A DNA stretch of 64,000 nt, from the NCBI GenBank assembly GCA_025057155.1, contig JANWYD010000014.1:1-64000 (forward strand), written 5' to 3'. The notes under the pieces are model-generated. The model was not told where the DNA came from, made no database searches, and worked only from the letters and a program-made list of their open reading frames with translations. Below, piece by piece: positions 44,557 to 52,140 of the stretch. Both the position numbers and the translations under genes were made by a program. The first letter of the stretch is position 1; each line of letters starts with the position of its first letter. Source of the stretch: Chloroflexaceae bacterium. Lineage in GTDB: Bacteria > Chloroflexota > Chloroflexia > Chloroflexales > Chloroflexaceae.

Positions 44557-45383
44557 CAGCGCCTCCGGGGGGCCGCCGGTTGCAGAGGTGTATTGGGAAA
44601 CAGGCGCGCCTGGAGCGTCTCGTAGCTTGCGTCGAAGGGGCAGTTGCTCCGCAGCGGGCATTCGCGGCAGTAGACGCCGTCGCTGTAGCGCTCCAGGTTC
44701 TCGCGGTTGAAGATGTAGGGCTTGTGACTGAAGGTGCTGGCGACCCACTGCCACGAAAGATTATTGCTGGCCGGGTCGCCATCGAGCAGATGGCTGAGGA
44801 ACCAGCGTGCCCCGGACTGCCAGGCGACGCGCCGCCAGTGGACGATGTAGGCCGCCAGCCACATCCGCGCGTGGTTGTGCAGGTAGCCGGTGCTGATCAG
44901 TTCGCGGCTGAAGGCGTCCATACAGGCCAGACCCGTCGTTCCCGTCGCGATGTCGGCGGGCAGATCAGGGGCGTAGTCGGCGGCGCTGAGGCCGGTTTTG
45001 TAGGCTTCGCGGTCCTCCCAGACGCCATCGCCGATCTCGGCGTACACACGCTGCCAGTAGTCGCGCCAGGCCAGTTCGTTAATCAGTTTCGCCGCCTCAT
45101 CGGGGCGCGCTACGGCCCGCAGGGCCGCCCGGCGCACCTCGGCCAGGCTCAACACCCCGTGGCGAATATAGGCCGACAGACGGCTGACCGAGCCGCCAAG
45201 GAAGTTGCGCGTAGCGGCATAGGTCGCCGGGCGGATCGCGGCCAGGCGCGCCTCGGCCGCCCGTCGCCCGCCGATGGTGGCGCTCACCGCGTCGCTCTCC
45301 GCGGCGGCGGCGGGAAACTCCGCCGCCAGGTAGGCGATCAGGTCGTCGCGATCGGTGAAGTCTCGGCGCAAGTCTCCGGGCAC
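44556..45383 (-). CDS. FAD-binding domain of a DNA photolyase, without N-terminal domain
   Basis: A 275-residue protein that is nearly all FAD-binding helical domain: SRLSAYIRHGVLSLAEVRR, ELAWRDYWQRVY, MDAFSRELISTGYLHNHARMWLA and SNNLSWQWVASTFSHKPYIFN are the classical FAD and DNA-contact motifs. Ordinary class I enzymes have ~200 further residues before this. The C-terminus adds a Cys cluster (YCRECPLRSNCPFDASYETL, C-x2-C-x5-C) that could bind metal. Start is GTG 45383, 3 bases past the DUF2256 stop and behind that gene's GGAGGAGG. It is likely to act with the Rossmann protein that follows. Confidence 0.83.
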   Translation of the reverse strand: MPGDLRRDFTDRDDLIAYLAAEFPAAAAESDAVSATIGGRRAAEARLAAIRPATYAATRNFLGGSVSRLSAYIRHGVLSLAEVRRAALRAVARPDEAAKLINELAWRDYWQRVYAEIGDGVWEDREAYKTGLSAADYAPDLPADIATGTTGLACMDAFSRELISTGYLHNHARMWLAAYIVHWRRVAWQSGARWFLSHLLDGDPASNNLSWQWVASTFSHKPYIFNRENLERYSDGVYCRECPLRSNCPFDASYETLQARLFPNTPLQPAAPRRR

Positions 45384-45386
45384 GCG

Positions 45387-45554
45387 TCACCTCCTCCGGG
45401 ACGGCTTGCCGCCGCTGGCCCTGTAGCGCCGGCAGGCGTCACTGCAATACTTGACCTCGTCCCAGGTCTTTGCCAGGCTCTTGCGCCAGCGAAAGGGCCG
45501 GCCGCAGGCGGCGCAGGTTTTCTCAGGCAGATGTTGTTTTTTCACTCCCCGCAT
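45387..45554 (-). CDS. DUF2256 small zinc-ribbon-like protein
   Basis: A 55-residue basic protein (starting MRGVKKQHLPEKTC) with two Cys pairs: CAACGRPFRWRK and YCSDACRRYR. This is the DUF2256 pattern, a small putative zinc-binding protein which, as I recall, often lies beside photolyase genes. The ATG at 45554 follows GGAG at 5 bases and overlaps the end of the upstream FeS photolyase gene; a GTG at 45545 (overlapping that stop as GTGA) is the alternative. The stop is 3 bases before the next start, so it is in the middle of the operon. Confidence 0.85.
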   Translation of the reverse strand: MRGVKKQHLPEKTCAACGRPFRWRKSLAKTWDEVKYCSDACRRYRASGGKPSRRR

Positions 45555-47107
45555 ACGCGCTCCAGAAAGGCCGCTGCCTCACGGCGGATCGTCGTCCGTT
45601 CATTGGGCGCCAGGCGCCCCAGGCCCAGCACTGCCGGCCCGAGGCGCGGGTTGGCCCGCAACGCGGTTTCGTGCTCGATCAGAAAGTTCCAGTACAGCAG
45701 GTTGTACGGGCAGGCGTTCGGACCGGTGCGCTGTCTGGGATGGTAGCGGCATCCGCCGCAGTAGTCGCTCATGGCGTTGATGTAGTTGGCCGAGGCGATA
45801 TAGGGCTTGGTGGCAACCCCGTCGTCGGCATTGAGGCCCATGCCGATCACATTGGGGAACATGACCCACTCGTAGGCGTCCACATAGGCGGCCAGGAACC
45901 AGGTGTTGACCGCCTGCGGCTCGATGCCCGCCAGCAGGCAGAAGTTGCAGATCACCATCAGCCGCTCGATGTGGTGAGTGTAGCCGGTGTTCAGGACGCC
46001 CTGGAGCACGTGCCGCAGGCAGGCCATGTCGGTATCCCCGGTCCAGAACCAGGCCGGCAGGGGCCGGGTGGCGTTCCAGCGGTTGGCGCTGCGCAGGATG
46101 GGCAGCCGCCGCCAGTACTGCCAGTAGATGTACTCGCGCCAGCCGAGCACCTGGCGCACGAAGCCTTCCACCGAGTTGAGCGGCGCCCGACCGGCGGCGT
46201 AGGCGGCCTCGGCGGCGCGCACCAGTTGCATCGGGGTGAGCAGCCCCAGGTTGAGGTAGGGCGAGAGGCCGGAGTGGTAGATCAGCGCCGAGCGGCGGGT
46301 CATTGCGTCCTCATAGGCGCCGAAATCGGGCAGCCGTTCGACGATGAAACGCTCGAGGGCCAGGTCGGCTTCTTCGGCGGTGACCGCCAGGTCGAAGCCT
46401 TCGACGTTGCCGATGCCGGTGGGCAGCGCCGCGACCTCCTCCATCACGGCGCGGGTAATGGCGTCGGGCGGGAAGCGCGGCGGTGGCGGGGGTTGCGCGC
46501 TGCGGGGCAACGGTTTGCGATTTTCGACATCGTAGCTCCAGCGCCCGCCCACGGGCGCGCCGTCGCCGTCGAGCAGCACGTTGAAGCGGCGGCGCATGGC
46601 CTTGTAGAAGGTGGCCATGATGATCGTGCGCTCCGGCGGGGCATCGGGAAAGGGGTCGAACCGGCCAACCAGAAACTGGGTGTTGGGCAGCACTTCGACC
46701 GGCGCGCCCAGGGCCGGGCCGGCTTCGTCCTGCTGGAAGCGCCGGGTGGGTTCCTCAGCGGCGGCCATGGTCAGCACCTGAGCCGTGCGGTAGGCGGTGC
46801 AGTGCGCGCGCAGCCCGCTGAGAAAATCAGGGGCCTGGCGGTAGTCCACCTGGTAGCCCATGGCTGTGAGCCTGGCGGCGTAATGGCGCATGGCGCTGAG
46901 AAGCAGCACCAGCTTCTTGCGCTGGTAGGGCTGCTGGCGCAGGCGCGCGGCGCTTTCGATCAGCAGCACGCGCACCCCGGCCCGCCCGACAGCGGCCTCG
47001 GCGCTAAGCAGGGCCGGGTGCTCGCGGAGCAACTGGTCGCCGAGTATCCAGACGGTGATGGGCGCTGTGGAGTGGGAGAGGTGTTCGTGGGTCATTTGTT
47101 GTAGCAT
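45542..47107 (-). CDS. FeS-containing cryptochrome/photolyase (FeS-BCP, PhrB/CryB type)
   Basis: A 521-residue enzyme of the prokaryotic FeS photolyase/cryptochrome class, known for (6-4) photoproduct repair. Early motif ILGDQLLREHPAL, then FAD-domain motifs (HSGLSPYLNLGLLTP, EYIYWQYWRRLP, TGYTHHIERLMVICNFCLLAG, PYIASANYINAMSDYC). The 4Fe-4S ligands are one Cys in ICNFC and the cluster YCGGCRYHPRQ...NACPYN with C-x2-C-x12-C spacing, as in CryB. The start could be 47107 (MLQQMTHEH) or 47095 (MTHEH); neither has a Shine-Dalgarno. First gene of a four-gene light-repair operon; an 8-bp tandem repeat lies just upstream. Confidence 0.92.
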   Translation of the reverse strand: MLQQMTHEHLSHSTAPITVWILGDQLLREHPALLSAEAAVGRAGVRVLLIESAARLRQQPYQRKKLVLLLSAMRHYAARLTAMGYQVDYRQAPDFLSGLRAHCTAYRTAQVLTMAAAEEPTRRFQQDEAGPALGAPVEVLPNTQFLVGRFDPFPDAPPERTIIMATFYKAMRRRFNVLLDGDGAPVGGRWSYDVENRKPLPRSAQPPPPPRFPPDAITRAVMEEVAALPTGIGNVEGFDLAVTAEEADLALERFIVERLPDFGAYEDAMTRRSALIYHSGLSPYLNLGLLTPMQLVRAAEAAYAAGRAPLNSVEGFVRQVLGWREYIYWQYWRRLPILRSANRWNATRPLPAWFWTGDTDMACLRHVLQGVLNTGYTHHIERLMVICNFCLLAGIEPQAVNTWFLAAYVDAYEWVMFPNVIGMGLNADDGVATKPYIASANYINAMSDYCGGCRYHPRQRTGPNACPYNLLYWNFLIEHETALRANPRLGPAVLGLGRLAPNERTTIRREAAAFLERVCGE

Positions 47108-47120
47108 ACCATGGAGAAGG

Positions 47121-47168
47121 GTGGAGATGTGGAGGTGTGGAGGTGTGGAGCTGTGGAGCTGTGGAGCT
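47121..47168. repeat. 8-bp tandem repeat x6
   Basis: Six exact-length 8-bp units (GTGGAGAT, GTGGAGGT x2, GTGGAGCT x3), 48 bp in all, lying 14 bp upstream of the FeS photolyase start. A slippage-prone tract in this position could alter promoter spacing. Confidence 0.8.
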
Positions 47169-47184
47169 AGAACAACACCTCCGC

Positions 47185-47868
47185 TCACCCCAGCCCCAGG
47201 CGCTTCGTGCGGGCGCGGATGCGTTCGACGGCGAGCGGCCCGCCGTGACCGATGTGCCAGGTGTGGGCGGGCAGGCTCAGGGCCAGTTGCAGACTGGCCG
47301 ACTGTTGCACCGCGTCGGTGACGAAGTACGGCGGGTTGGGCAGGCGCCCGCGCAGCCGCCCGCCCAGGAAGCCGCCGCGCAACAGATCGCCGGCGATGAG
47401 GTTGCCGTCTGGCAGCGGCACCACGCTGTGCCCGGCGCTGTGACCGGGAGTGTGGACGGTGCGCGTTTCGATGCCGAACGGGGCGAGGTCGAAGGAATCC
47501 TCAAAGGTGATATCCGGTTCCAGGGGCGTGGTGCGCCAGGGCAGAAAGGGTCGCAAGAGCTGGCCTTCCAGATCGGTGCTGCGCAGGGAGGTGGGGTTGC
47601 GGCCCTCGCGCAGCAGAAGCAGATCAGCGCGGTGGACGGCGATCGGCGCGCCGGTGCTGGCGCGCAACTCGGCGGCGCCGCCAAAGTGGTCAAGATGGCC
47701 GTGGGTAAGCAGGATTAGCCCGATGTCACCAGGCGCGATCCCGTAGCGGGCGGCGGCGCGCAGGATGCGAGCGCCATCGCCGGGCGCGCCGCCGTCTATG
47801 ACGATCCAGCGTTCCCCGCGCAGCAGGAAGACGTTGGCGAGGGATAGTTTAATGGTGATGATGTGCAT
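47185..47868 (-). CDS. MBL-fold metallo-hydrolase
   Basis: A 227-residue metallo-beta-lactamase-fold hydrolase. The metal-binding motif is THGHLDHFGG, followed by the second-site His in HTPGHSAGHSVV, the Asp in NLIAGDLLRGG, and the late His in HIGHGGPL. Family members include glyoxalase II-like and lactonase enzymes; specificity is not evident. The start is ATG 47868, with only a weak AAGG upstream. A heptamer tract lies upstream. Same strand as the photolyase operon, but the tandem repeat and a 77-bp gap separate them. Confidence 0.88.
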   Translation of the reverse strand: MHIITIKLSLANVFLLRGERWIVIDGGAPGDGARILRAAARYGIAPGDIGLILLTHGHLDHFGGAAELRASTGAPIAVHRADLLLLREGRNPTSLRSTDLEGQLLRPFLPWRTTPLEPDITFEDSFDLAPFGIETRTVHTPGHSAGHSVVPLPDGNLIAGDLLRGGFLGGRLRGRLPNPPYFVTDAVQQSASLQLALSLPAHTWHIGHGGPLAVERIRARTKRLGLG

Positions 47869-47912
47869 CCTTGATCCTATGCGGCTGCGCCGGGCGACAA
47901 TGGGAGGTTTTC

Positions 47913-47945
47913 GGATTTTGGATTTTAGATTTTGGATTTTGGATT
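47913..47945. repeat. GATTTTG heptamer tract
   Basis: Four to five GATTTTG-like units (one is GATTTTA) between the MBL-hydrolase start and the stop of the secreted repeat protein. Confidence 0.7.
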
Positions 47946-48059
47946 GCGATCAGACCTGATGTGATTGCAGCGTATGCAACAGGAATTGGCGTCGGGGGGC
48001 TGCGTCCTCCGGGACCTTCGGTATGACCTCGGGTAGGGTTTGGCGAGATCGCTACATAT

Positions 48060-49175
48060 TTAAGGATAACGAGGAAAGGCCCAGGTCTGGCCGTTTGGCC
48101 CGAACAGGTAGACGGTGTTGGCGCCCTGCATGTAGATCGCCGCGCCCTTCTGGTAAGGTTGTACGACGCCCACGTCGGCGCGCTCGGCCGTTGTCGCCCA
48201 GCCCAGCGTCTCGCGCACGCCTGGCGCCTCACGCCAGACCTTGCCGAAGCCGCGCTTTGGCTCTTGAAGTCCGGGTGGGGGCTGCAGGTTGCCGCTCTCG
48301 GGCTGCCCCTCGCTCCAGCGATCGGGATAGCTCGTCCAGATCACGGGCAACGGTGTGGTGCGGATGGCGTACACGCGGGTGTCGAAGCGCCATCCGGACC
48401 ACACCATTACACCACGCTCGAAGTACTGCTCGGCCAGAGGGATGTCACGCTGGGCAACTGCAGGGCAGCCGGCGAGATACATCGCCAGCCCGTAGCCTTG
48501 CCAGGCCCGGTCGCCGAAGACGGGGTCCATCCCGACGGCGCAGGTGGCCGAGGGGATGCGCAGGCGCTGCTCGCGGCCGAGAAGGCCGAGGAGCACGGGC
48601 GCGCCGGGCAGTTCGTCGTGGCGCTCCATGCGCTGTCGTTCAAAGTACTGCACTTCGCCGCTCCAGGGCCCCATCGTCATGAGGAACGGCTCACTGATCG
48701 GGTAGCCCATTCGCGTAAGACCGCCGCTGCGCTCCCAGACCTGGAGGTAGGGAGGGCAGAGGCTGTGACGGGTCTGGGGGAAGTAGCGGCAGCCAGGGTC
48801 CGCCGGCGGGTCAACGGCAGGCGGGAGGGTGAGCAGCGGCTGGAAGGTGAAGTCGCGGAGTTGTTCGGCGCCAAGCCGGCCGGCAAGGATGCCCAGACCG
48901 GCGCCGCTGTGGTCCTCGAGCCGGCTGCGCTCGAACCACTGCACCGGCCCGGTGAAAAGCAGCTTGCCCTGCTCGTCGCGAATCTCCTCGACCTGCACCG
49001 GGCCGATTGGATAACCAAAGATCGGCAGCCCGCCGTTGCGCTCCCAGTAAGCGCGGAACGCTCCCTCGATACAGAAGCCGGTCTCCGAGAAGCAGCGGCG
49101 CGTTGTCTGCGCGGCTGCTGGCGCCGCTGGCAACAGGGTAAGCAGCGCGACAGCGAACAGCAATATATGCCTCAT
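48060..49175 (-). CDS. Secreted protein of WxxxGG repeat modules
   Basis: A 371-residue exported protein: signal peptide (MRHILLFAVALLTLLPAAPAAAQ), then repeats. Two are clear: CFSETGFCIEGAFRAYWERN followed by GGLPIFGYPIGP...VQWFERSRLE, and YFPQTRHSLCPPYLQVWERSGG...MGYPISEP...VQYFERQRME. Two more are degenerate (EQYFERGVMVWSG and TLGWATT...AAIYMQG). Each ends LG(R/A)EQL. The pattern (FxxTGH, YWxxxGGLxxFGxP, VQxFERxRxExH) resembles LGFP repeats in logic and also forms the tail of the M14 peptidase at 8207. Probably a wall- or ligand-binding module; no enzyme motifs. Start behind GAGGAGG. Confidence 0.83.
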   Translation of the reverse strand: MRHILLFAVALLTLLPAAPAAAQTTRRCFSETGFCIEGAFRAYWERNGGLPIFGYPIGPVQVEEIRDEQGKLLFTGPVQWFERSRLEDHSGAGLGILAGRLGAEQLRDFTFQPLLTLPPAVDPPADPGCRYFPQTRHSLCPPYLQVWERSGGLTRMGYPISEPFLMTMGPWSGEVQYFERQRMERHDELPGAPVLLGLLGREQRLRIPSATCAVGMDPVFGDRAWQGYGLAMYLAGCPAVAQRDIPLAEQYFERGVMVWSGWRFDTRVYAIRTTPLPVIWTSYPDRWSEGQPESGNLQPPPGLQEPKRGFGKVWREAPGVRETLGWATTAERADVGVVQPYQKGAAIYMQGANTVYLFGPNGQTWAFPRYP

Positions 49176-49316
49176 GATGCGCCTCCTCTGGGTGAGCACG
49201 GCGAGAAGGGCACGGATGACGCCCCTGGTGGCAGTGGGCCCTTACCGGCGCAGGGTGCAGCGCCGGAAAGGCCCGTCCGTGCCGCTCACTCCAGGGCGAT
49301 GCTTGGAGAGATCGCC

Positions 49317-49760
49317 TCAGCGGAAGAGGGCCAGATACTCGCCATAGCCCTCCCGTTCGAGGTCTTCGACCGGGATGAAGCGCAAGGCGGCGGAGTTGAT
49401 GCAGTAGCGCAGGCCGGTAGGGGCGGGGCCATCGTCGAACACGTGGCCGAGATGCGAATCGGCGTGCTTCGAGCGCACCTCGATGCGTTCCATCCCCAGT
49501 TTGTAATCGGCGCGGGTAACGATGTTTTCGGGCGCCAGGGGACGCGTAAAACTTGGCCAGCCTGTGCCCGAGTCAAACTTATCGCGCGAACTGAAGAGCG
49601 GCTCACCCGAAACGATGTCCACGTAGATCCCTTCGCGCTTATTATTGTAGAACTCGTTTGCGAAGGGCGGCTCGGTGCCCTCGCGCTGGGTCACCTGATA
49701 CTGCAGTGGTGTGAGCCTGCGGCGCAGTTCGTCGTCTGATGGCTTCTTGAAGGGTTGCAT
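49317..49760 (-). CDS. msrB: Peptide-methionine (R)-S-oxide reductase
   Basis: A 147-residue cytoplasmic MsrB that repairs R-methionine sulfoxide in proteins. Motifs are [30 protein letters not shown] and catalytic Cys120 in [13 protein letters not shown]. The two CxxC zinc motifs of the E. coli-type enzyme are absent and Cys120 is the only Cys, so it is the zinc-free form without an in-chain resolving Cys. Start at ATG 49760, with AGGA 9 bases upstream. No msrA is adjacent. Confidence 0.93.
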   Translation of the reverse strand: MQPFKKPSDDELRRRLTPLQYQVTQREGTEPPFANEFYNNKREGIYVDIVSGEPLFSSRDKFDSGTGWPSFTRPLAPENIVTRADYKLGMERIEVRSKHADSHLGHVFDDGPAPTGLRYCINSAALRFIPVEDLEREGYGEYLALFR

Positions 49761-49890
49761 ACGCTGGTTTCCTGACTATCATATGGAAGAAGTTGGGAGG
49801 GAGCAGCCCTCCCAACCGCAGTATTCTTATCTCTTCTCATCATAACAGATGTACGCTTACACCGCTCGCGTGTAACTGTTCACACTTCTC

Positions 49891-49950
49891 CTGGGAGCGA
49901 GGGCATCTTGCCCTCGTATCCTGACGAGGGCGGGACGCCCTCGCTCCCAG
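49891..49950. repeat. 60-bp nested palindrome
   Basis: Perfect 14-bp outer arms (CTGGGAGCGAGGGC and its complement), with two internal hairpins built on GAGGGC/GCCCTC, giving a three-way cruciform. It lies in the 393-bp gap 49761-50153, which also contains a ~33-bp direct repeat with AGCCCTGGGGGTGAGG-like cores (about 50094 and 50171), the second copy overlapping the next gene's 3' end. No gene is seen in the gap. Confidence 0.7.
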
Positions 49951-50153
49951 GTCTGCGGGGTTACCCCAACTCTGAACACGTACCGCGCGTATCGGGGTGA
50001 GGCCAGAGCCGCTGCGCGTGCGCCTCCAGCGAGGGAGGGGGGAGTGGCTACGCCGCCCGATACTTTCAGGTGTCTGGGGCCTGTCCCAGGACTTTGCAGC
50101 AACCCTGGGGGTGAGGTGCTGCACATCCGCCTCCGGCGGCAGGGTTTGGGGGG

Positions 50154-51119
50154 CTACGCTCCCAGAGACGCTGCGGCAGCCCTGGGGGTGAGGCGCCTGA
50201 TCCGCTCGGCGATGGTATCGGCGGTCACATCGAGATAACTCCGCCCATCCTCAACGTGGCGCGTTGCGTCGAGGTAGCTGCCGCGGCCGGTGTGGAACAT
50301 CGGGCCGAGGCAGACCTTTTCAATCTTGCCCATCGCCAGGGCCCGGTTCCACTGGCTGCCGCGGAAAATCGGCCAGCGGGCGGGGAAAATCACGTCGCTC
50401 AGGCGGTGCCAGCGGTCCCTGGTTCCATAGAGATGGATCAGGACGTTGATCCGGCTAAGGCTCTCGTCGGAGTTCATAATCCCGCCCAGAGAGATCACCT
50501 GGACGGGCGCGCGCAGGGTGGCCTGAATGTAACCCGACGTGCCCAGGGCGATCTGGGCGCCGCCGCTGTAGCCGAGGAGGGCGACCTGCGAACCGCTGCC
50601 GAGGACGTAGCCGTGGCGCAACAGCCCCTGGATAATCATTTCCGCCACGCCATAGTTGTACATCGGGCCGTAGCGCCGGTCGGCGGAAACGGCGACGTGG
50701 AGCATGTTGCGCAGGTTGATCAGGCGCCCGACGCGCCGCAGGGGGCTTTTCTTGTTGAGCCGCAGCGCGTTGAGCCAGGCCCAGAACCAGGCCAGGTTGC
50801 CCTCGCTGGTTATGCCCACATTGGCGAACGAATAGGCGAAGACATCAGTAACGATGACCAGGCCGGGAATGCGGTCGGCAATCGCGTCGAGGAGCGCGTC
50901 CTCATAGGGGGTCGAGAACTCGCCGGAGATGTCATCAACGCCTGAGAGGTAAACCAGGAACGGCCCGGCGACGGGCGGGCCGGGCGGGTGCAACCGGGTT
51001 TGCGGAGTAGCCTTGCGCCAGCCCGCCCACCAGATCAGCACCGAGGTGGGAATGGCGATTGCGAAGAGGATGAACAGGATCAGCAGGGCCCAACCGACCC
51101 AGGTCAGTACAGTTATCAT
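50154..51119 (-). CDS. Membrane-anchored alpha/beta hydrolase-like protein
   Basis: A 321-residue protein with one N-terminal membrane segment (VLTWVGWALLILFILFAIAI), then a hydrolase-like domain beginning PFLVYLSGVDDISGEFSTPYED. A nucleophile elbow LLGYSGGAQIAL (GxSxG, Ser about 186) is present, and VNVLIHLYGTRDRWH may hold the acid; a late His (MFHTGRGSYLD) could complete the triad. No specific family recognised. Start ATG overlaps the stop of the upstream membrane protein as ATGA, so they are translationally coupled and probably function together at the membrane. Confidence 0.75.
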   Translation of the reverse strand: MITVLTWVGWALLILFILFAIAIPTSVLIWWAGWRKATPQTRLHPPGPPVAGPFLVYLSGVDDISGEFSTPYEDALLDAIADRIPGLVIVTDVFAYSFANVGITSEGNLAWFWAWLNALRLNKKSPLRRVGRLINLRNMLHVAVSADRRYGPMYNYGVAEMIIQGLLRHGYVLGSGSQVALLGYSGGAQIALGTSGYIQATLRAPVQVISLGGIMNSDESLSRINVLIHLYGTRDRWHRLSDVIFPARWPIFRGSQWNRALAMGKIEKVCLGPMFHTGRGSYLDATRHVEDGRSYLDVTADTIAERIRRLTPRAAAASLGA

Positions 51120-51724
51120 GGCTCGCCTTTGACCACAGGCTCGTAACCGGGAATCACCTGCGGGAGTTCCTCGCGCCGGACGAGGTGCGGCTTGCCGGTG
51201 GTGATTGCCCAGATGCGACGGGCCACGGCCTCGGCAGGTTCGCTCAACAACCAGCGGGCGCCCTCTATCAGCAGGGTGCCCGCCAGCGCGCCCACGGCGG
51301 CCTGCCAGTGTGCCAGCCCGGTTACGGCCACGATTGATGCCAGAGCTATGCCGAAGCTCCACAGTCGCAGCCCCCAGCGAATGGCCGGGCCCACCAGCGG
51401 GAGCAGCGCCAGGGCGCCCAGCAGCAACGGCCCGTAGGCGGCGCTGACGGTGACAAAGAACAGTCGCAGAGGCACTTCGACGCCGAACATGACGCGCATG
51501 GCCAGCCACAGCGCCCACATCCAGATGACGGCGCTCAGTACGGACAACAGGGCCGAGGCCAGCAGGCCCAGCACGAAGCGCAGGGGCGTGATGCGGCTCA
51601 TCAGCAGCGTCACCCCCTGGGTGCCGATGCCTTCGGAAAGCCCGGCGAGGAAGATCAGCAGGGTGGCTGCGGCGACGGCCTGGGGCGAGAGCAGGATACT
51701 CAGCCACTCGATAGGGAGTGTCAT
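51116..51724 (-). CDS. Polytopic membrane protein (Yip1-like)
   Basis: A 202-residue integral membrane protein with about four to five hydrophobic helices (for example AVAAATLLIFLAGLSEGIG, LRFVLGLLASALLSVLSAVIWMWAL, RLFFVTVSAAYGPLLLGALALLPLVG) and a cytoplasmic charged tail. The layout resembles Yip1-domain proteins, but similarity is weak. The ATG at 51724 is behind AAGGAG. It is the first gene of a two-gene operon with the membrane-anchored hydrolase, so a shared role in lipid or surface metabolism is possible. Confidence 0.72.
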   Translation of the reverse strand: MTLPIEWLSILLSPQAVAAATLLIFLAGLSEGIGTQGVTLLMSRITPLRFVLGLLASALLSVLSAVIWMWALWLAMRVMFGVEVPLRLFFVTVSAAYGPLLLGALALLPLVGPAIRWGLRLWSFGIALASIVAVTGLAHWQAAVGALAGTLLIEGARWLLSEPAEAVARRIWAITTGKPHLVRREELPQVIPGYEPVVKGEP

Positions 51725-51857
51725 CGCCCTTCTCCTTGCGTCCTTCACGGGGTATTATAACCTACGGCGGCGCGCGCGACGTATGGTCGCAGGCGGTTCC
51801 GTCCTCACCGCCTCCCAACCCCCTCCCTTTCCACCTCGGAGGGAGAGGGAGGGGGTT

Positions 51858-52026
51858 CTCAGGTGTAGGGTTTTCCGGCGCATGCGACGCGAGCATGCGC
51901 CATCCGGGGCATTGGGACGCCCAGATCCCCCTCTCCCGCTCGCGGGAGAGGGGGGCGGGGGGTGAGGACCGTAAGCGCATTGGAATGCCGAAAACCCCTG
52001 CTCGCTCGAAAAACCCTGCACCTGAG
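51858..52026. repeat. Family A element, copy 4
   Basis: A 169-bp copy with ends CTCAGGTGTAGGGTTTTCC and GAAAAACCCTGCACCTGAG. It is inserted within a family E palindrome (about 51791-52075). Together with the 106-bp repeat it fills the 540-bp gap 51725-52264. Confidence 0.8.
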
Positions 52027-52140
52027 AAGAGGGAGGGGGCGTCGAGCGCCGCGAGACGGGGGAGGGTGAGGATCCGCGCCCCGCCAATCGCCGGCGGGCG
52101 CAGGGAAAGCGGTTTCACCTGTACGTCTACACTCCTGCCT

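Noticed and set aside
50154..51707. A 517-residue frame covering both the membrane protein and the anchored hydrolase.
   Set aside because: The first ~195 residues are the membrane gene read in the wrong frame; the real start at 51119 begins with a membrane helix and overlaps the upstream stop as ATGA.
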